From Alphaproteobacteria bacterium (GTDB lineage: Bacteria; Pseudomonadota; Alphaproteobacteria; Micropepsales; Micropepsaceae), in the NCBI GenBank assembly GCA_947462105.1, contig CANHNJ010000009.1:1-64000 (forward strand): 64,000 nt of DNA, given 5' to 3'. The translations under genes and the position numbers were made by a program. The notes under the pieces are model-generated. The model worked only from the letters and a program-made list of their open reading frames with translations. It made no database searches and was not told the DNA's origin. Shown here in pieces: positions 26,430-38,589 of the stretch; positions within the stretch are counted from its first letter, which is position 1, and the number at the start of each line of letters is the position of its first letter.

Positions 26430-26541
26430 GTCACAGCATTTCCGGTTTCCTGGTGCGTTGACAAGCATTATTTTGCGCTGCAGCATAAAACCTGCGAGCA
26501 ATCGAGTGCTCCGGCCGTTGGGGCCGGTCCAGCAGGAGCCG

Positions 26542-27759
26542 ATGTTGTACGACGCATACCAGGCTCAACAGGACTTGCTTGCCCCCATCCGGGCCGGTGC
26601 ATCGCTGTTCAGCACGGCTTTCAGCCAGACCTGGATGGGCCCGGGGACCAATTACCTGTTCCGGAACATGGCGGCGGCGGCGGAAATCGTCTCCCGCGCC
26701 AAGATGATTCACGAGCGGCCGCCTTATGCCATCGGCCTGACCGGGCCGGATGGCCGTTACCAGCAGGTGGAAGAAGAAGTGGCGCTCAGCCTGCCCTTCG
26801 GCGACCTGATCCATTTCCGCAAGGCCGTGCCGGTGCGCCAGCCCAAGGTGCTGATCGTGGCGCCGATGGCAGGGCATTTCCCCACCCTGCTGCGCCAGAC
26901 CGCCCAGACCATGCTGGCGGACCATGATGTCTACATCACCGACTGGAAGAGCGGCCGCGATGTGCCGCTGGAGGCGGGCCGCTTCGGCACCGACGAGTAT
27001 GTCGATTACCTGATCCGCTTCCTGGAAGAGATCGGCCCCGGTGCCCACACCGTCGCGGTTTGCCAGCCCTGTGCCGCGCTGCTGGTGGCGGTGTCGGCCA
27101 TGTCGATGGACAAGAACAAGGCCATTCCCCGATCCATGACCTTGATGGCGGGCCCGGTGGACACCCGTGTCAATCCCACCAAGGTCAACGAGCTGGCCAA
27201 TTCCAAGTCGCTGGACTGGTTCAAGACCAACCTGATCACTGCCGTGCCGGCCCGCTATGCCGGCGCCGGGCGGCATGTCTATCCCGGCTTCATCCAGCTC
27301 ACCGCCTTCATGGCGATGAACCTGCCGCGTCACATGCGCGCCCATCTCGACCTGTTCGGGCATATCGTGAAGGGCGAAGACGACAAGGCCGACGCCAACC
27401 GCAAATTCTATGACGAGTATTTCTCGATCGCCGACCTGCCGGCCGAATTCTATCTGGAGACGGTGCAGAAGGTGTTCCAGGAATATCATCTGCCGCGCGG
27501 CATCTTCGAATATCGCGGCCGCATCGTCGATCCCGGCGCGATCAAGAGCACCGCGCTGCTGACCGTGGAAGGCGAACGCGACGATATCTGTTCCCTTGGC
27601 CAGACCCTGGCGGCGCACGATCTGTGCAAGGGCATCAAGCCGTTCCGCAAGAAGCACTACATCCAGGCCGGTGTCGGCCATTACGGCGTCTTCTCGGGCA
27701 AGCGCTGGGCAACACAAATCTATCCGATGGTGAAGAACACCATCCTCGCGTCGGAATAA
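26542..27759 (+). CDS. phaZ: Intracellular polyhydroxyalkanoate depolymerase
   Basis: Mobilises stored PHB/PHA granules. The 405-aa protein starts MLYDAYQAQQDLLAP after a good AGGAG site (26534-26538). It has the intracellular-depolymerase signature in which the nucleophile is a cysteine within VCQPCAALLV; here that is Cys177, in place of the serine of extracellular enzymes. A C-terminal HYGVFSGKRW segment gives the catalytic His, and the Asp is probably in VEGERDDICSLGQT. The last 36 nt are repeated after an intergenic hairpin (27816-27851). No phaC, phaP or phaR is nearby. A TTGACA at 26458-26463 lies upstream, without a well-spaced -10. Confidence 0.93.
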   Translation: MLYDAYQAQQDLLAPIRAGASLFSTAFSQTWMGPGTNYLFRNMAAAAEIVSRAKMIHERPPYAIGLTGPDGRYQQVEEEVALSLPFGDLIHFRKAVPVRQPKVLIVAPMAGHFPTLLRQTAQTMLADHDVYITDWKSGRDVPLEAGRFGTDEYVDYLIRFLEEIGPGAHTVAVCQPCAALLVAVSAMSMDKNKAIPRSMTLMAGPVDTRVNPTKVNELANSKSLDWFKTNLITAVPARYAGAGRHVYPGFIQLTAFMAMNLPRHMRAHLDLFGHIVKGEDDKADANRKFYDEYFSIADLPAEFYLETVQKVFQEYHLPRGIFEYRGRIVDPGAIKSTALLTVEGERDDICSLGQTLAAHDLCKGIKPFRKKHYIQAGVGHYGVFSGKRWATQIYPMVKNTILASE

Positions 27760-27761
27760 CC

Positions 27762-27806
27762 GCGCGCGAGCAAATTGGGTTGGTGGGCGGCAATTTGCGA
27801 GCGCGC
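27762..27806. repeat. Imperfect palindrome after phaZ
   Basis: Arms 27762-27777 and 27791-27806 pair at 14 of 16 positions (GCGCGCGAGCAAATTG against CAATTTGCGAGCGCGC) around a 13-nt loop. It is followed by a short A-run and then the repeated phaZ tail. It could act as a transcription terminator or be the remnant of a small inserted element. Confidence 0.55.
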
Positions 27807-27815
27807 CAAAAAAGC

Positions 27816-27851
27816 CCGATGGTGAAGAACACCATCCTCGCATCGGAATAA
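27816..27851 (+). pseudogene. Second copy of the phaZ 3' end
   Basis: This 36-nt segment repeats 27724-27759 with a single synonymous difference (gcg to gca, both Ala) and re-encodes the final PMVKNTILASE plus TAA. It has no start codon or preceding homology, so it is not expressed as a gene. It directly abuts the stop codon of the convergent nuclease gene. Confidence 0.9.
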
Positions 27852-28637
27852 TTATCTGAAAGCCGTGTTCAGCATGTCCGCCAGCGCGTAACCGGCGCGG
27901 GCCAGTTGCAGCCGCGCGATGCGCGCATAGCCTGCCGCCTGTTGCGCGCTGGGTGTACGCCCCTGCCCCAGTTCCGGATAAATCGTGCTGCGCGCAATCG
28001 AAGCCGACATTTCCGCCCACTGCACCGGTGAACCGCCGCCAAGCTGGAATTTCTGCTGGCGCGGCGTGCTGGTATCTATCGTGCGCGCGACGGCGCGCGG
28101 ATCGCGGCCCAGGGCCACCACCATCTCGTTATCCCAGAAATGGTGCAGCGTGATGCGCTGGCCGCGCCAGCGCAGTTGCACCCGGTTGCCGCCCCGGTCG
28201 CGATTATCAGCGGCATGCAGCGGCTGGTGCACATCGCCGACAAGATGGATCAGGAATTTCAGCGCCTCGGCCCTGGCGGCGCGGCTGGCATTGCTGTTCA
28301 GGATGGCCTGCTGCCGCGCGATCTGCGCCACGACGCAATCACCGCCACGGCAGTCGCGCCCCGGCTGGTAGCGCATGTCGCTGGCGATCTCGATATTGAC
28401 GTAATGCCAGGGGGCGGTCTGGGGCCGCGCCTCGCGGATCTCATCGGCCCAGTTGGCGTGGATCGCCATCATCGCTTCGGCTTCGCCGCCCAGCAGGCCT
28501 GCAACCGCCGCGCGCGCCTTGGGCGTCAGGTTCATCGCCGCAATCTGCGCGACGACCTCGTGGCCGCGCGGTCCCCATGCCAGCGCGGGAACCGGCACCG
28601 CCGACAGCATTACCAGCAGGAATAGCAGTCTTCGCAT
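27852..28637 (-). CDS. S1/P1-type secreted nuclease
   Basis: Exported zinc-dependent single-strand nuclease/3'-nucleotidase of the S1/P1 family. The signal peptide ends VPALA, and the mature protein begins WGPRGHEVVAQIA, where the N-terminal Trp and following His are zinc ligands in this family. Further ligands are in HANWADEIRE, APWHYVNIEI, FLIHLVGDVHQPLHAADNRDRGGN and LHHFWDNEM, which is a complete set. I chose the ATG at 28637 so that the signal peptide is N-terminal; the product is 261 aa. It probably scavenges phosphate or nucleosides from extracellular nucleic acid. Confidence 0.9.
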   Translation of the reverse strand: MRRLLFLLVMLSAVPVPALAWGPRGHEVVAQIAAMNLTPKARAAVAGLLGGEAEAMMAIHANWADEIREARPQTAPWHYVNIEIASDMRYQPGRDCRGGDCVVAQIARQQAILNSNASRAARAEALKFLIHLVGDVHQPLHAADNRDRGGNRVQLRWRGQRITLHHFWDNEMVVALGRDPRAVARTIDTSTPRQQKFQLGGGSPVQWAEMSASIARSTIYPELGQGRTPSAQQAAGYARIARLQLARAGYALADMLNTAFR

Positions 28638-28698
28638 TGCCAAGGCATAGCATGCGGCCGCCAGAATGCGGATTCTCTTTGCAGAACAGACGTTTGGG

Positions 28699-28727
28699 TT
28701 GACGCTGGCGGCCCGCACAGGCTTAAT
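28699..28727 (+). promoter_or_regulatory. Putative sigma70-type promoter for the M23 peptidase gene
   Basis: TTGACG (28699-28704) and CTTAAT (28722-28727) are separated by exactly 17 bp, about 98 bp upstream of the chosen GTG start. The position in the divergent gap and the spacing support it; it was found by eye. Confidence 0.45.
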
Positions 28728-28824
28728 GGATTCGGTCGCTTGCCGGGGATGGTGCCGCGATCACAGGGCTGGGGACGATGGGCGGGGGCCTGCCGATCCC
28801 AATATTGCAGACGACGGAGCCGAC

Positions 28825-30402
28825 GTGAATCCACGCGAGTTGGTGCGCGCCTACACCGCATCCCCCTGGCCTGCGCGCCTGGCGTCGGCCCGCGCCGCCA
28901 TGACGACCACCGATGGCCGCTGGGCCCTTGTCTCCACCGGCATCACCACGGTCGTTGCGGGCATCGTCGCCTCGCTGGCGGTGGGTACGCTGCCGATGAG
29001 CAATCCCGCCGTTTCGACCACGCACATTCCCCTCACCTATGAGCTGTTCCTGCGCCTGCTCAAGACCAGCAGCAGCGTTCCCCATCTCACCGCGCCAGAC
29101 CAGGCCGACCGGGCCAATGGCGATCCTGGCGTGGAAACCCGCACCGTCACGCTGGATGCCGGTGACACGCTGGCAGGTGCGCTGGAGGATGTCGGCATCT
29201 CGATGTCGGACGCCAACGCCGCCGTCGCCGCCCTGGGTTCCGACTTCAATCCGCGCCAGCTCAAGGCGGGCATGGCCATCGACATCACCTATGCGGTGGC
29301 GACCATCGATGCCACCGGCGGCGCCACCGACAACAGGCCGCGCAGCACCACCATCCTGGTCAATGGCAAGCCGATCGTGGTGCCGCTGACGGAAGACAAT
29401 GAAGCCGATGCGACGCCCGGCACCTCCGAGCCGATCTCGCGTTTGCTGTCGCTGCATTATTCGCCCACCATCGAACAGGAAATCACCATCACCCGCACCA
29501 CGGCGGGCGGCTTCTCGGCCGATGTCGTCAAGAAGGAACTCAAGGCGCACGCGCATCGCGCCGGCGGCACGGTGGATTCCAGCCTTTATCTCGCCGCCAT
29601 GCAGGCGGGCATCCCGGCAGAAGTCGTGATCGACATGATCCGCATGTTCTCCTACCGGGTCGATTTCCAGCGCGACGTCCATGAGGGCGACAGCTTCGAG
29701 GTCTATTACGACTATTACTACACGCCAGAAGGCCAGCCCGCGAAATATGGTGCGATCTCCTTTGCGAAGATGCGCCTGGGCGGCAAGGACATCGCGCTCT
29801 ACCGCTACCAGCCCGATGGCAACGAGGCGGTCGAGTATTTCGACGCCAAGGGCGAAAGCGCCAAGGGCATGCTGATGAAGACGCCGGTCGATGGCGCCCG
29901 CATCTCGTCCGGCTTCGGTTCGCGGTTCCATCCGGTGCTGGGCTACACCCGCGTGCACAAGGGCGTCGATTTCGCGGTGCCGATTGGCACGCCCGTGATG
30001 GCGGCGGGCGCGGGCACGGTGAAGTTCATGGGCCGCGCCAGCGGCTATGGCAATTTCGTCCAGATCATCCACGGCAACGGCTATTCCACCGCCTATGGTC
30101 ATCTTTCCCGCTTTGCCGCCGGCATGCGCAGCGGCGCACGGGTGCGACAGGGCCAGATCTTCGCCTTTAGCGGCAACACCGGCATCACCACCGGCCCGCA
30201 TTTGCATTACGAGATCCGCATGAACAACGGCCAGGTCAATCCGCTGACGGTGAAGATGGCGCAGGGCCGCACGCTGGCGGGCAAGGAACGCCTCGCCTTC
30301 CTGGGAACGCGGATGAAGATCGACGAGCAGATGGCGGCGATGCCACTGGAGGCGCGGGTGACCGATGTCTCGACGGACCTCCGCCAGGCAAGGTCGCGTT
30401 AG
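28825..30402 (+). CDS. M23-family peptidoglycan endopeptidase, membrane anchored
   Basis: Cell-wall hydrolase or activator with one N-terminal transmembrane segment (around WALVSTGITTVVAGIVASLAVG), an OapA/LysM-like region (TLDAGDTLAGALEDVGIS...LKAGMAIDITYAV), a central domain and a C-terminal peptidase_M23 (LytM) domain. The LytM zinc site is complete: HPVLGYTRVHKGVDFAVPIGTP, then GYSTAYGHLSRF and GPHLHYEIR with the HxH motif, so it is probably catalytically active. I prefer the GTG at 28825, which has GGAG five bases upstream, giving 525 aa; an ATG at 28897-28899 is an alternative and the longest open frame starts at 28666. Similar to MepM/DipM-type endopeptidases. Confidence 0.87.
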   Translation: MNPRELVRAYTASPWPARLASARAAMTTTDGRWALVSTGITTVVAGIVASLAVGTLPMSNPAVSTTHIPLTYELFLRLLKTSSSVPHLTAPDQADRANGDPGVETRTVTLDAGDTLAGALEDVGISMSDANAAVAALGSDFNPRQLKAGMAIDITYAVATIDATGGATDNRPRSTTILVNGKPIVVPLTEDNEADATPGTSEPISRLLSLHYSPTIEQEITITRTTAGGFSADVVKKELKAHAHRAGGTVDSSLYLAAMQAGIPAEVVIDMIRMFSYRVDFQRDVHEGDSFEVYYDYYYTPEGQPAKYGAISFAKMRLGGKDIALYRYQPDGNEAVEYFDAKGESAKGMLMKTPVDGARISSGFGSRFHPVLGYTRVHKGVDFAVPIGTPVMAAGAGTVKFMGRASGYGNFVQIIHGNGYSTAYGHLSRFAAGMRSGARVRQGQIFAFSGNTGITTGPHLHYEIRMNNGQVNPLTVKMAQGRTLAGKERLAFLGTRMKIDEQMAAMPLEARVTDVSTDLRQARSR

Positions 30403-30410
30403 TCTAGGTC

Positions 30411-30433
30411 GCGCCGCGGCTTTGCTGCGGCGC
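30411..30433. terminator. GC-rich hairpin between convergent genes
   Basis: GCGCCGCGGC, loop TTT, GCTGCGGCGC: ten-base arms with one G-T type mismatch, between the M23 gene stop and the DUF983 gene stop. No U-tract follows, so terminator activity is uncertain. Confidence 0.4.
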
Positions 30434-30439
30434 TCGAGC

Positions 30440-30823
30440 TCAACTGACGATCGTGGGCTCACCCGTCGCACGGGTCTGCCACAGCACGGCCAGCATCACG
30501 CCCTTGGCGCGCGGCAGCATCACCAACGACAGCAGCGTGAAGACGGCAGACCATAGCGTCAGCTCGGCCCAGACCGGCATGATCGACGTCAAATCGACCA
30601 TGAAGACCAGCGGCAGGAAGATATGGCCGACCACGATGATGGTGAGCCAGGGCGCGGCATCGTCGGCGCGCAGGCCGCCGAATTGCTCGCCACACGCGGC
30701 GCAATTATCGACCTGCTTGAGATAGCGCGCGAACAGCACGCCCTTGCCGCAGCAGGGGCAACGGCCAAGGACGCCGCGTTCGGCGGCCTTGCGCAGGGTG
30801 ATTTCTTCCGGACAGCTGGTCAT
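30440..30823 (-). CDS. DUF983 family membrane protein
   Basis: A 127-aa integral membrane protein of unknown function. It begins with a cysteine-rich zinc-ribbon-like region (GRCPCCGKGVLF...CAACGEQFGGLRADDAAPW), followed by two hydrophobic helices (LTIIVVGHIFLPLVFMV and LTLWSAVFTLLSLVMLP). This is the standard layout of DUF983, which in alphaproteobacteria often lies near respiratory genes. The ATG at 30823 has GAGAG upstream; an in-frame ATG five codons earlier is also possible. Confidence 0.85.
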   Translation of the reverse strand: MTSCPEEITLRKAAERGVLGRCPCCGKGVLFARYLKQVDNCAACGEQFGGLRADDAAPWLTIIVVGHIFLPLVFMVDLTSIMPVWAELTLWSAVFTLLSLVMLPRAKGVMLAVLWQTRATGEPTIVS

Positions 30824-30954
30824 GTCGCTCTCTCGCATGTCTTGTGCGGGAGAATCACGAAAGCCTGACCTTTCGTACATTCTGCTGATCGCCGCTGCGT
30901 CACTGTGTCAGTTTTGTTGAACGACAGCCCGGCAGCAAAGCCGGAGGGGGTTCA

Positions 30955-33582
<2,628 letters not shown>

Positions 33583-33646
33583 CATTCCTCCTGCCCGCCC
33601 CTGTCATGGGCACGGGTGCAGCCCGCAACGCGGCACCGCTGGACGG

Positions 33647-33676
33647 AACATGGGTTTCTATTTCCGGTCCTTCAAG
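33647..33676 (-). promoter_or_regulatory. Putative RpoH (sigma32) promoter of clpB
   Basis: On the minus strand CTTGAAG (complement of 33670-33676) is followed after 15 bp by CCCATGTT (complement of 33647-33654), close to the sigma32 consensus CTTGAAA / CCCCATNT. It lies 65 bp before the clpB start. A clpB gene is an expected RpoH target, which raises confidence, but the match is by eye. Confidence 0.6.
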
Positions 33677-33717
33677 AGCCGGAATCGTTAACGCCGTGGC
33701 GTGGGCCAGGGGCGAAT

Positions 33718-34161
33718 CTAGGACGCTTCGGCATCCTCGCCCTCTTCCTCGTTCGCATTGTCTGCGAGGGAGAAGGAGGGGCTGGCGCCGCCCTGGGCAG
33801 CCTGCGGCTGCTCGCCATTGGGACGCGGCTGCTGGCCGTTGGCGGCGGCCTGGGCCGCCTGCTGCGCCTGGTACTGGGCCTGCTGCGCGGCCGTGGCCGA
33901 GACGATGCGATAATAGTGCTCGGCATGCTGGAGATAGTTTTCGGCCATGACGCGGTCGCCGCTGGAATTGGCGTCGCGGGCGAGCTGCAGATACTTCTCG
34001 TAGACATGGCTGGCCGAGCCACGGATCTTCACTTCCGGGCCGTTGGAATCATACGTGCGATTGGGATTGAACCCGCCGCCGTTGTTTCCACCGCCGCCGC
34101 TATTGTTGTTGCCACCGCCGCCATGCTGCGGCCTGCGGCCGCCCCTGCGTGAACGTTTCAC
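33718..34161 (-). CDS. DUF4167 domain protein, RNA-binding-like basic N-terminus
   Basis: A 147-aa protein starting MKRSRRGGRRPQHGGGG, an Arg/Gly-rich tract followed by Asn/Gly repeats, then the conserved DUF4167 core (GPEVKIRGSASHVYEKYLQLARDANSSGDRVMAENYLQHAEHYYRI, paraphrased here as its two central helices), and a low-complexity Gln/Ala and acidic tail. The domain is almost confined to alphaproteobacteria and typically sits between prmC and clpB, as here. The basic N-terminus suggests nucleic-acid binding, which is inference; no function is established. Confidence 0.88.
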   Translation of the reverse strand: MKRSRRGGRRPQHGGGGNNNSGGGGNNGGGFNPNRTYDSNGPEVKIRGSASHVYEKYLQLARDANSSGDRVMAENYLQHAEHYYRIVSATAAQQAQYQAQQAAQAAANGQQPRPNGEQPQAAQGGASPSFSLADNANEEEGEDAEAS

Positions 34162-34391
34162 GTTAAGTCCTGTTCTGATGATCCGACCCGGCGCTCCCCA
34201 AGGAACGCGGGCGATCCGTCTCGTCTGTTACGACCGTTTTCGCTTTGTGCCCCTGCCCGGTCTCCCGCGTTTTCGCGGATTTTCCGGGACGCCCATCGCA
34301 ATTGCGCCTCCCCCGAAGCGCCCTGCCGGGCCGGACCTTCCGGTCCATATGACTCGAAATCTAGCGGATCGGCCCCTGATTTCCAAGGAAA

Positions 34392-35164
34392 TTACCGGGC
34401 TTTCAGCACCACACAGCGCGGTATTCTGGACAAATCGGGGGCGATCCGTACCAATTCAAGACCCGGAAACAGGCCTGCCATGACTGCCGCCTGCCCGGCC
34501 CCGATTTCCAGCAGGGCGTGGCCGCCCGGGGCCAGGATACGCGGCAGCAGCCAGGCCAGGCTGCGATAGGCGTCCAGCCCGTCTGCCCCCCCGTCCAGGG
34601 CGGCACGGGGCTCATGGTCGCGCACTTCTGGCTGGAGCGCCGCGATCTCGGCGGCCGGAATATAGGGCGGGTTGGAGAAAACCAGGTCAAAGGGGCCTTC
34701 GGCCTCATCCCAATCGGCCAGGCGGATTTCGGCGCGGCCACCGGCATGCCGGGCGGCGTTGCGGGCGGCATAGGCCAGCGCCTGTGGCGAGGCTTCAAAG
34801 CCGATGCCGGTGGCATGGGGAAACTCGTGCAGGGCCGCCACCAGGATGGCGCCCGAACCCGTACCCAGATCGGCGAGGCGCAGCGGCGCGTTGCGGCCGG
34901 GATACAGCACCAGCGCCTGCTCGATCAGCGTCTCGGTATCGGGACGGGGGATCAGCACGCCGGGACCGACAGCAAAGTCCAGCGACCAGAATTCCTTGAC
35001 GCCGGTGATCGCGGCCACCGGCTCGCGGTTCAGGCGCCGGGCAATGCCCGCAGCAAAGGCCGCGCTATCGCCCTGTGCATGCTCGAACAGGAGCCGCGCA
35101 TCCAGCCGGGCGCTGTCGATCCCCGCAGCCGCCAGCATTTTCGCGGCGGCCAGCACGGCGTCGT

Positions 35165-35168
<4 letters not shown>
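34392..35168 (-). CDS. prmC: Peptide chain release factor N5-glutamine methyltransferase
   Basis: SAM-dependent enzyme that methylates the Gln of the GGQ motif in release factors RF1 and RF2. The Rossmann motif I is [16 protein letters not shown], and the catalytic NPPY motif is present in [11 protein letters not shown]. The N-terminal helical substrate-recognition domain carries [10 protein letters not shown]. Length 258 aa is on the short side but normal. The start overlaps the prfA stop by 4 bp, coupling the modifier to its substrate. Confidence 0.95.
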
Positions 35169-36244
<1,076 letters not shown>

Positions 36245-36307
36245 ACTGTGAGGTTCCAGTGTATGGCCTTGACGGCCCTTCGCTTACGCTATGGGCGTTC
36301 GTCGCTC

Positions 36308-36347
36308 GAAATGGTCCACTGGACCATTTCGTCCGCCTGACGGCGGA
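36308..36347. repeat. Two adjacent palindromes between ispG and prfA
   Basis: A perfect 11-bp inverted repeat (GAAATGGTCCA, one central C, TGGACCATTTC; 36308-36330) is followed by a shorter one (TCCGCC/GGCGGA, 36332-36347). Just before them lies a sequence (36262-36307) that loosely resembles the 46-bp repeat found at 43173 and 52891 (GACGGCCCTTCGCTTACGCT, then GTTCGTCGCTC). They lie in the 114-bp gap between ispG and prfA, both minus-strand genes. Confidence 0.6.
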
Positions 36348-36358
36348 ACGCTCCTCAC

Positions 36359-37492
36359 CTACTGCGCGGCTTCGAGCGGCTGGCCGTTGCGCTGCGCTTC
36401 GATCTCGGCGGCCTTCTTCTCGCACAGCTCGACGATATGCTCGAGCAGGTCCGGATTTTCGATGCGGTAGGCCGGTTCGCCATTGAGATAGACCTGGCCA
36501 TGACCCTTGCCCGCGCCGCCGCCGGTGAAGCCGATATCGGTCTCGCGCGCTTCGCCCGGGCCATTGACGACGCAGCCGATGATCGACAGCGACATCGGGG
36601 TGGCGATGTGCTTCAGCCGCTCTTCCAGATTCTTGACGGTTTCGATGACGTTGAAGCCCTGCCGCGCGCAGGACGGGCAGCTCACGATGTTCACGCCGCG
36701 ATGGCGCAGGTTGAGCGACTTGAGGATATCGAAGCCGACGCGCACCTCTTCCACCGGATCGGCGGACAGCGAGACGCGGATGGTGTCGCCGATGCCGCTC
36801 CACAGCAGCATGCCCATGCCGATGGAGGACTTGACGGTGCCGGAAATCAGGCCGCCCGCCTCGGTGACGCCGACATGCAGCGGGCAATCCACCGCCTCGC
36901 TCAGCGCCTGATAGGCGGCGACCGCCAGGAAGGGATCGGAGGCCTTGCAGGAAATCTTGTATTCGCGGAAATCCAGGTCATCGAGAATTTTCGCATGGTT
37001 CAGCGCGCTCTCGACCATCGCTTCGGGGCACGGCTCGCCGTATTTTTCCAGCAGGTCGTTTTCCAGCGAACCGGCATTGACGCCGATGCGCATGGAGCAG
37101 CCATAATCCTTGGCCGCCTGCACCACTTCCCTGACGCGCGCGGCCGAGCCGATGTTGCCCGGATTGATGCGCAGGCAGGCCGCACCGTTCTTGGCCGCCT
37201 CGATGGCGCGCTTGTAGTGGAAATGGATGTCGGCCACGACCGGGATGCTGGCGGCCTTGGTGATGGCCTTCATCGCCGCCGTCGCGTCCTCGTCCGGGCA
37301 GGAGACGCGCACGATATCGCAGCCTGCTTCTTCCACCTGACGGATCTGGTTGATGGTGGCGCGGGCGTCGCCGGTGATGGTGTTGGTCATGGTCTGCACC
37401 GTGATCGGGGCGTCGCCGCCGACCGGTACCTTGCCGACCATGATTTGCCGCGAGACGCGGCGGTGGATGTCGCGATAGGCGCGGATACTCAT
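36359..37492 (-). CDS. ispG: 4-hydroxy-3-methylbut-2-enyl-diphosphate synthase
   Basis: Fe-S enzyme of the MEP pathway converting cyclic MEcPP to HMBPP. The TIM-barrel start is [23 protein letters not shown], and the [4Fe-4S] ligands are in [15 protein letters not shown] (two Cys) plus [17 protein letters not shown] (third Cys and the conserved Glu). Length is 377 aa, the bacterial two-domain form. With ispDF this is the second MEP-pathway locus in the window. Confidence 0.96.
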   Translation of the reverse strand: MSIRAYRDIHRRVSRQIMVGKVPVGGDAPITVQTMTNTITGDARATINQIRQVEEAGCDIVRVSCPDEDATAAMKAITKAASIPVVADIHFHYKRAIEAAKNGAACLRINPGNIGSAARVREVVQAAKDYGCSMRIGVNAGSLENDLLEKYGEPCPEAMVESALNHAKILDDLDFREYKISCKASDPFLAVAAYQALSEAVDCPLHVGVTEAGGLISGTVKSSIGMGMLLWSGIGDTIRVSLSADPVEEVRVGFDILKSLNLRHRGVNIVSCPSCARQGFNVIETVKNLEERLKHIATPMSLSIIGCVVNGPGEARETDIGFTGGGAGKGHGQVYLNGEPAYRIENPDLLEHIVELCEKKAAEIEAQRNGQPLEAAQ

Positions 37493-37501
37493 TCTTCTTC
37501 C

Positions 37502-38479
37502 TTAGCGGCTGTTGAAACGATCCGACAGCGACTGCGGATCGAGGGAAACGCGGCCGACCACCTGGTTGTCGCCGCCGATGCGGCCCAGCGAGGCGCCATC
37601 GACATCGACCTGTATGGCACCAGCATTGCTGAGCGCCAGGCGCAAACCACTGAGGTTCGGAACATAATAGACCTCGCCGGCGGCGAGATCGCGGTTGATG
37701 TAGAGGCGGCCATCAGCGCCCGTCACGGTGACACGCGTGTTGCCACGCGCGCGCAGCACCACGCGCCCGCCCGAACGGTTCTGCGCGCCATAGACCTGGC
37801 CCGAGACGGCGGGCACGGCGGCGGCAGGCGAAGACACCGCAGCCGGACTGCTGTTCTGCGGCGCGGGCGTTGCCGCCTGTGACGGATCGGTTCCGGCCGG
37901 CGTCATCGGGGCGGCCGGCGGCGCCGGTACTGGCGTGGCAACAGCGGGAGACGGCGTATCGGTAATGCGCGCCAGCGTGGGCGGCGCCGGCGTGGGCGGC
38001 GCGGTTTCGCGCGCGGCGAAAAAAATGTGCCAGACGCCATAGAGCAGCGCGAGGATCACCACGCCCGCAAGCACACGGCCGCCATACGGCAGGCGCCGCG
38101 TTTCTTCTTCATGCAGGTTGCTGGCAGACGGCAGCGCGTTCTCATCCTGCCGCCCGGAAATCTCCGCCTTGTAGCGCTCCGTTACCTCGGTGGCATCGAG
38201 ACCAAGATACCGCGCATAGGAGCGCACAAAGCCGATCGCGTAGGTCTTGCCCGGCAGATCGTCCAGCCGGTCGCCTTCCACCGCGTCGAGATGATCCTTA
38301 CGGATCTTCAGCGCCCGGCTCACCGCCGCCAGGTCATCGCCGCGCCGGATGCGGGCCGCGCGCAAATCCTGCCCCACCGTCTCCAGCGGATTTTCGTCGC
38401 CGGAGATCTCGCGGAGGTGAATGCGTCGTCGGCTGCTGCCGTCGTCCTCGTTGGCCGCCATCTGGGTGAATTTCGTCAT
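37502..38479 (-). CDS. RodZ-like helix-turn-helix/DUF4115 membrane protein
   Basis: A 325-aa bitopic protein resembling the cytoskeletal protein RodZ, which links MreB to the cell-wall machinery. An N-terminal Xre-type HTH (about residues 35-100: VGQDLRAARIRRGDDLAAVSRALKI, then PGKTYAIGFVRSYARYLGLD) is followed by a basic juxtamembrane stretch, one transmembrane helix (VLAGVVILALLYGVWHIFFA), a long Ala/Pro/Thr-rich linker and a C-terminal DUF4115 domain. It lies 9 bp upstream of ispG on the same strand, a linkage common in alphaproteobacteria. RodZ function is inferred from architecture. Confidence 0.82.
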   Translation of the reverse strand: MTKFTQMAANEDDGSSRRRIHLREISGDENPLETVGQDLRAARIRRGDDLAAVSRALKIRKDHLDAVEGDRLDDLPGKTYAIGFVRSYARYLGLDATEVTERYKAEISGRQDENALPSASNLHEEETRRLPYGGRVLAGVVILALLYGVWHIFFAARETAPPTPAPPTLARITDTPSPAVATPVPAPPAAPMTPAGTDPSQAATPAPQNSSPAAVSSPAAAVPAVSGQVYGAQNRSGGRVVLRARGNTRVTVTGADGRLYINRDLAAGEVYYVPNLSGLRLALSNAGAIQVDVDGASLGRIGGDNQVVGRVSLDPQSLSDRFNSR

Positions 38480-38589
38480 ATCCGGTCGCCCGCGCCCGTT
38501 TCGGGTCGCGCTAAATCCTTGTCAAATCAATCATAATCGAAAAGACAGGGGTGAAACAACCCGCAAATGCCGCAGTCGCGAAAAGTTCG

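Noticed and set aside
26458..26485. TTGACA upstream of phaZ as a strong promoter
   Set aside because: The nearest -10-like strings are 20-22 bp away; noted under phaZ but not listed as a site.
26431..28020. A 529-codon minus-strand open frame
   Set aside because: Antisense to phaZ and running through the phaZ-nuclease gap; the real genes on both strands explain the region.
28723..30471. A 582-codon minus-strand open frame
   Set aside because: Antisense to the M23 peptidase gene, whose LytM motifs are complete.
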